DNA of 5,363 bases from an uncultured Trueperaceae bacterium. GTDB taxonomy: Bacteria; Deinococcota; Deinococci; Deinococcales; Trueperaceae. The notes below the pieces were generated by a model. That model had not been told where the DNA came from. It saw nothing but the letters and a program-made list of their open reading frames with translations, and searched no databases. This document shows, piece after piece, positions 5,101-5,363 of the stretch (the first letter of the stretch is position 1; every line of letters starts with the position of its first letter). Location of the stretch: positions 1 through 5,363 of the forward strand of contig CALCHY010000328.1 in assembly GCA_937907415.1 (NCBI GenBank). The letters are read 5' to 3'. A program made the translations under genes and the position numbers.

Positions 5101-5363
5101 TCACCCTAGAATGCACGTAGTCCGTGGCTGGAAGCTCATCAGTCGGTCCGCCCACGTGCACGGGCCGCCAAGGGGCGTGAGCATCGCGGAGCCTAGGCCG
5201 ATGTCCGAACCTATGAACATCCCGACCGACACACCAACTTGCACGGCGGCGGAGGCACCAGCCAGCGCCGCGCCTAGGCCGATGCCGATGCTCCCGAAGA
5301 TGACCACCCCAGTAACCATGTCGCACAGACAGATGATCAGGGCGTCGCCGCTTTGGCTAGCAC
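5101..5363 (-). CDS. C-terminal part of a hydrophobic glycine-rich membrane protein (N-terminus outside window)
   Basis: The frame is open at the right edge and ends at the TGA at 5101-5103, giving 86 residues. About 50 of them are nearly all Gly, Ala, Val, Ile and Leu, enough for one or two membrane segments with GxxxG-like spacing. A polar tail of about 20 residues has two cysteines and ends in ILG. A short motif repeats: FGSIGIGLG and later IGSDIGLG, encoded partly by the same 13 bases 81 bases apart. About three quarters of its codons end in G or C, supporting real coding. The Met at 5317-5319 has no ribosome site, so the true start is probably upstream. The other minus frame here (about 5072-5326) is Arg/His-rich and looks like a shadow. 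The stop is 47 bases from the giant gene's ATG, which fits one transcript. I do not recognise the family. Confidence 0.55.
   Translation of the reverse strand, partial: ASQSGDALIICLCDMVTGVVIFGSIGIGLGAALAGASAAVQVGVSVGMFIGSDIGLGSAMLTPLGGPCTWADRLMSFQPRTTCILG
5191..5284. repeat. 13-base direct repeat, GCCTAGGCCGATG, two copies
   Basis: Copies lie at 5191-5203 and 5272-5284, 81 bases (27 codons) apart, so both are read in the same frame of the membrane protein and give Ile-Gly-Leu-Gly. Each holds the palindrome GCCTAGGC. The simplest reading is an internal duplication of a membrane-segment motif; an operator pair is possible but unsupported. Confidence 0.6.

Noticed and set aside
5072..5326. Minus-strand ORF of 84 residues upstream of the giant gene
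   Set aside because: The product is Arg/His/Trp-rich with no domain features. The overlapping frame ending at 5101 is hydrophobic and better explained as a membrane protein.

Overview
The window is almost entirely one gene. On the minus strand a single reading frame runs from an ATG at 5053 to the left edge without an in-frame stop: 1,684 codons are visible and the C-terminus lies outside. I checked the frame triplet by triplet. It encodes a very large secreted modular protein from a high-GC bacterium. GC content, Leu/Val/Ala/Arg-rich codon use and the domain style resemble big extracellular proteins of Deinococcota (Trueperaceae-like) or Chloroflexota. That placement rests on memory of family style, not on a search, and is weak.

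Layout from N- to C-terminus (right to left on the + strand): a signal peptide (residues 1-41); four pre-peptidase C-terminal (PPC)-like beta-sandwich units (about 49-517), three with an EPND motif and one degenerate; an Ala/Pro-rich linker (518-568); two more EPND units (571-792); an Ig-like sandwich (about 796-920); two F5/8 type C (discoidin)-like domains (about 921-1070 and 1075-1238); a seventh PPC-like unit whose EPND is eroded (1269-1362); and two consecutive von Willebrand factor A (VWA) domains (1363-1536 and 1571 to the edge). The second VWA domain is cut at its central beta strand, just before the expected acidic metal-site loop. The overall plan is a long stalk of beta-sandwiches and candidate ligand-binding modules carrying a terminal pair of metal-dependent adhesion-type domains. 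An outer-surface or secreted adhesion/scaffold role is the natural inference. No enzymatic domain is visible.

Upstream of the giant gene (right end), 5101-5363 holds the C-terminal part of a second minus-strand reading frame: a very hydrophobic, glycine-rich protein with a short internal duplication, open at the right edge. Its stop lies 47 bases before the giant gene's ATG, so the two may be co-transcribed. The short gap holds a strong Shine-Dalgarno sequence (AGGAGG) with a small GC-rich hairpin directly beside it, and no recognisable promoter or terminator. The plus strand carries no gene I can support. No RNA gene, CRISPR array, insertion sequence or attachment site is seen.
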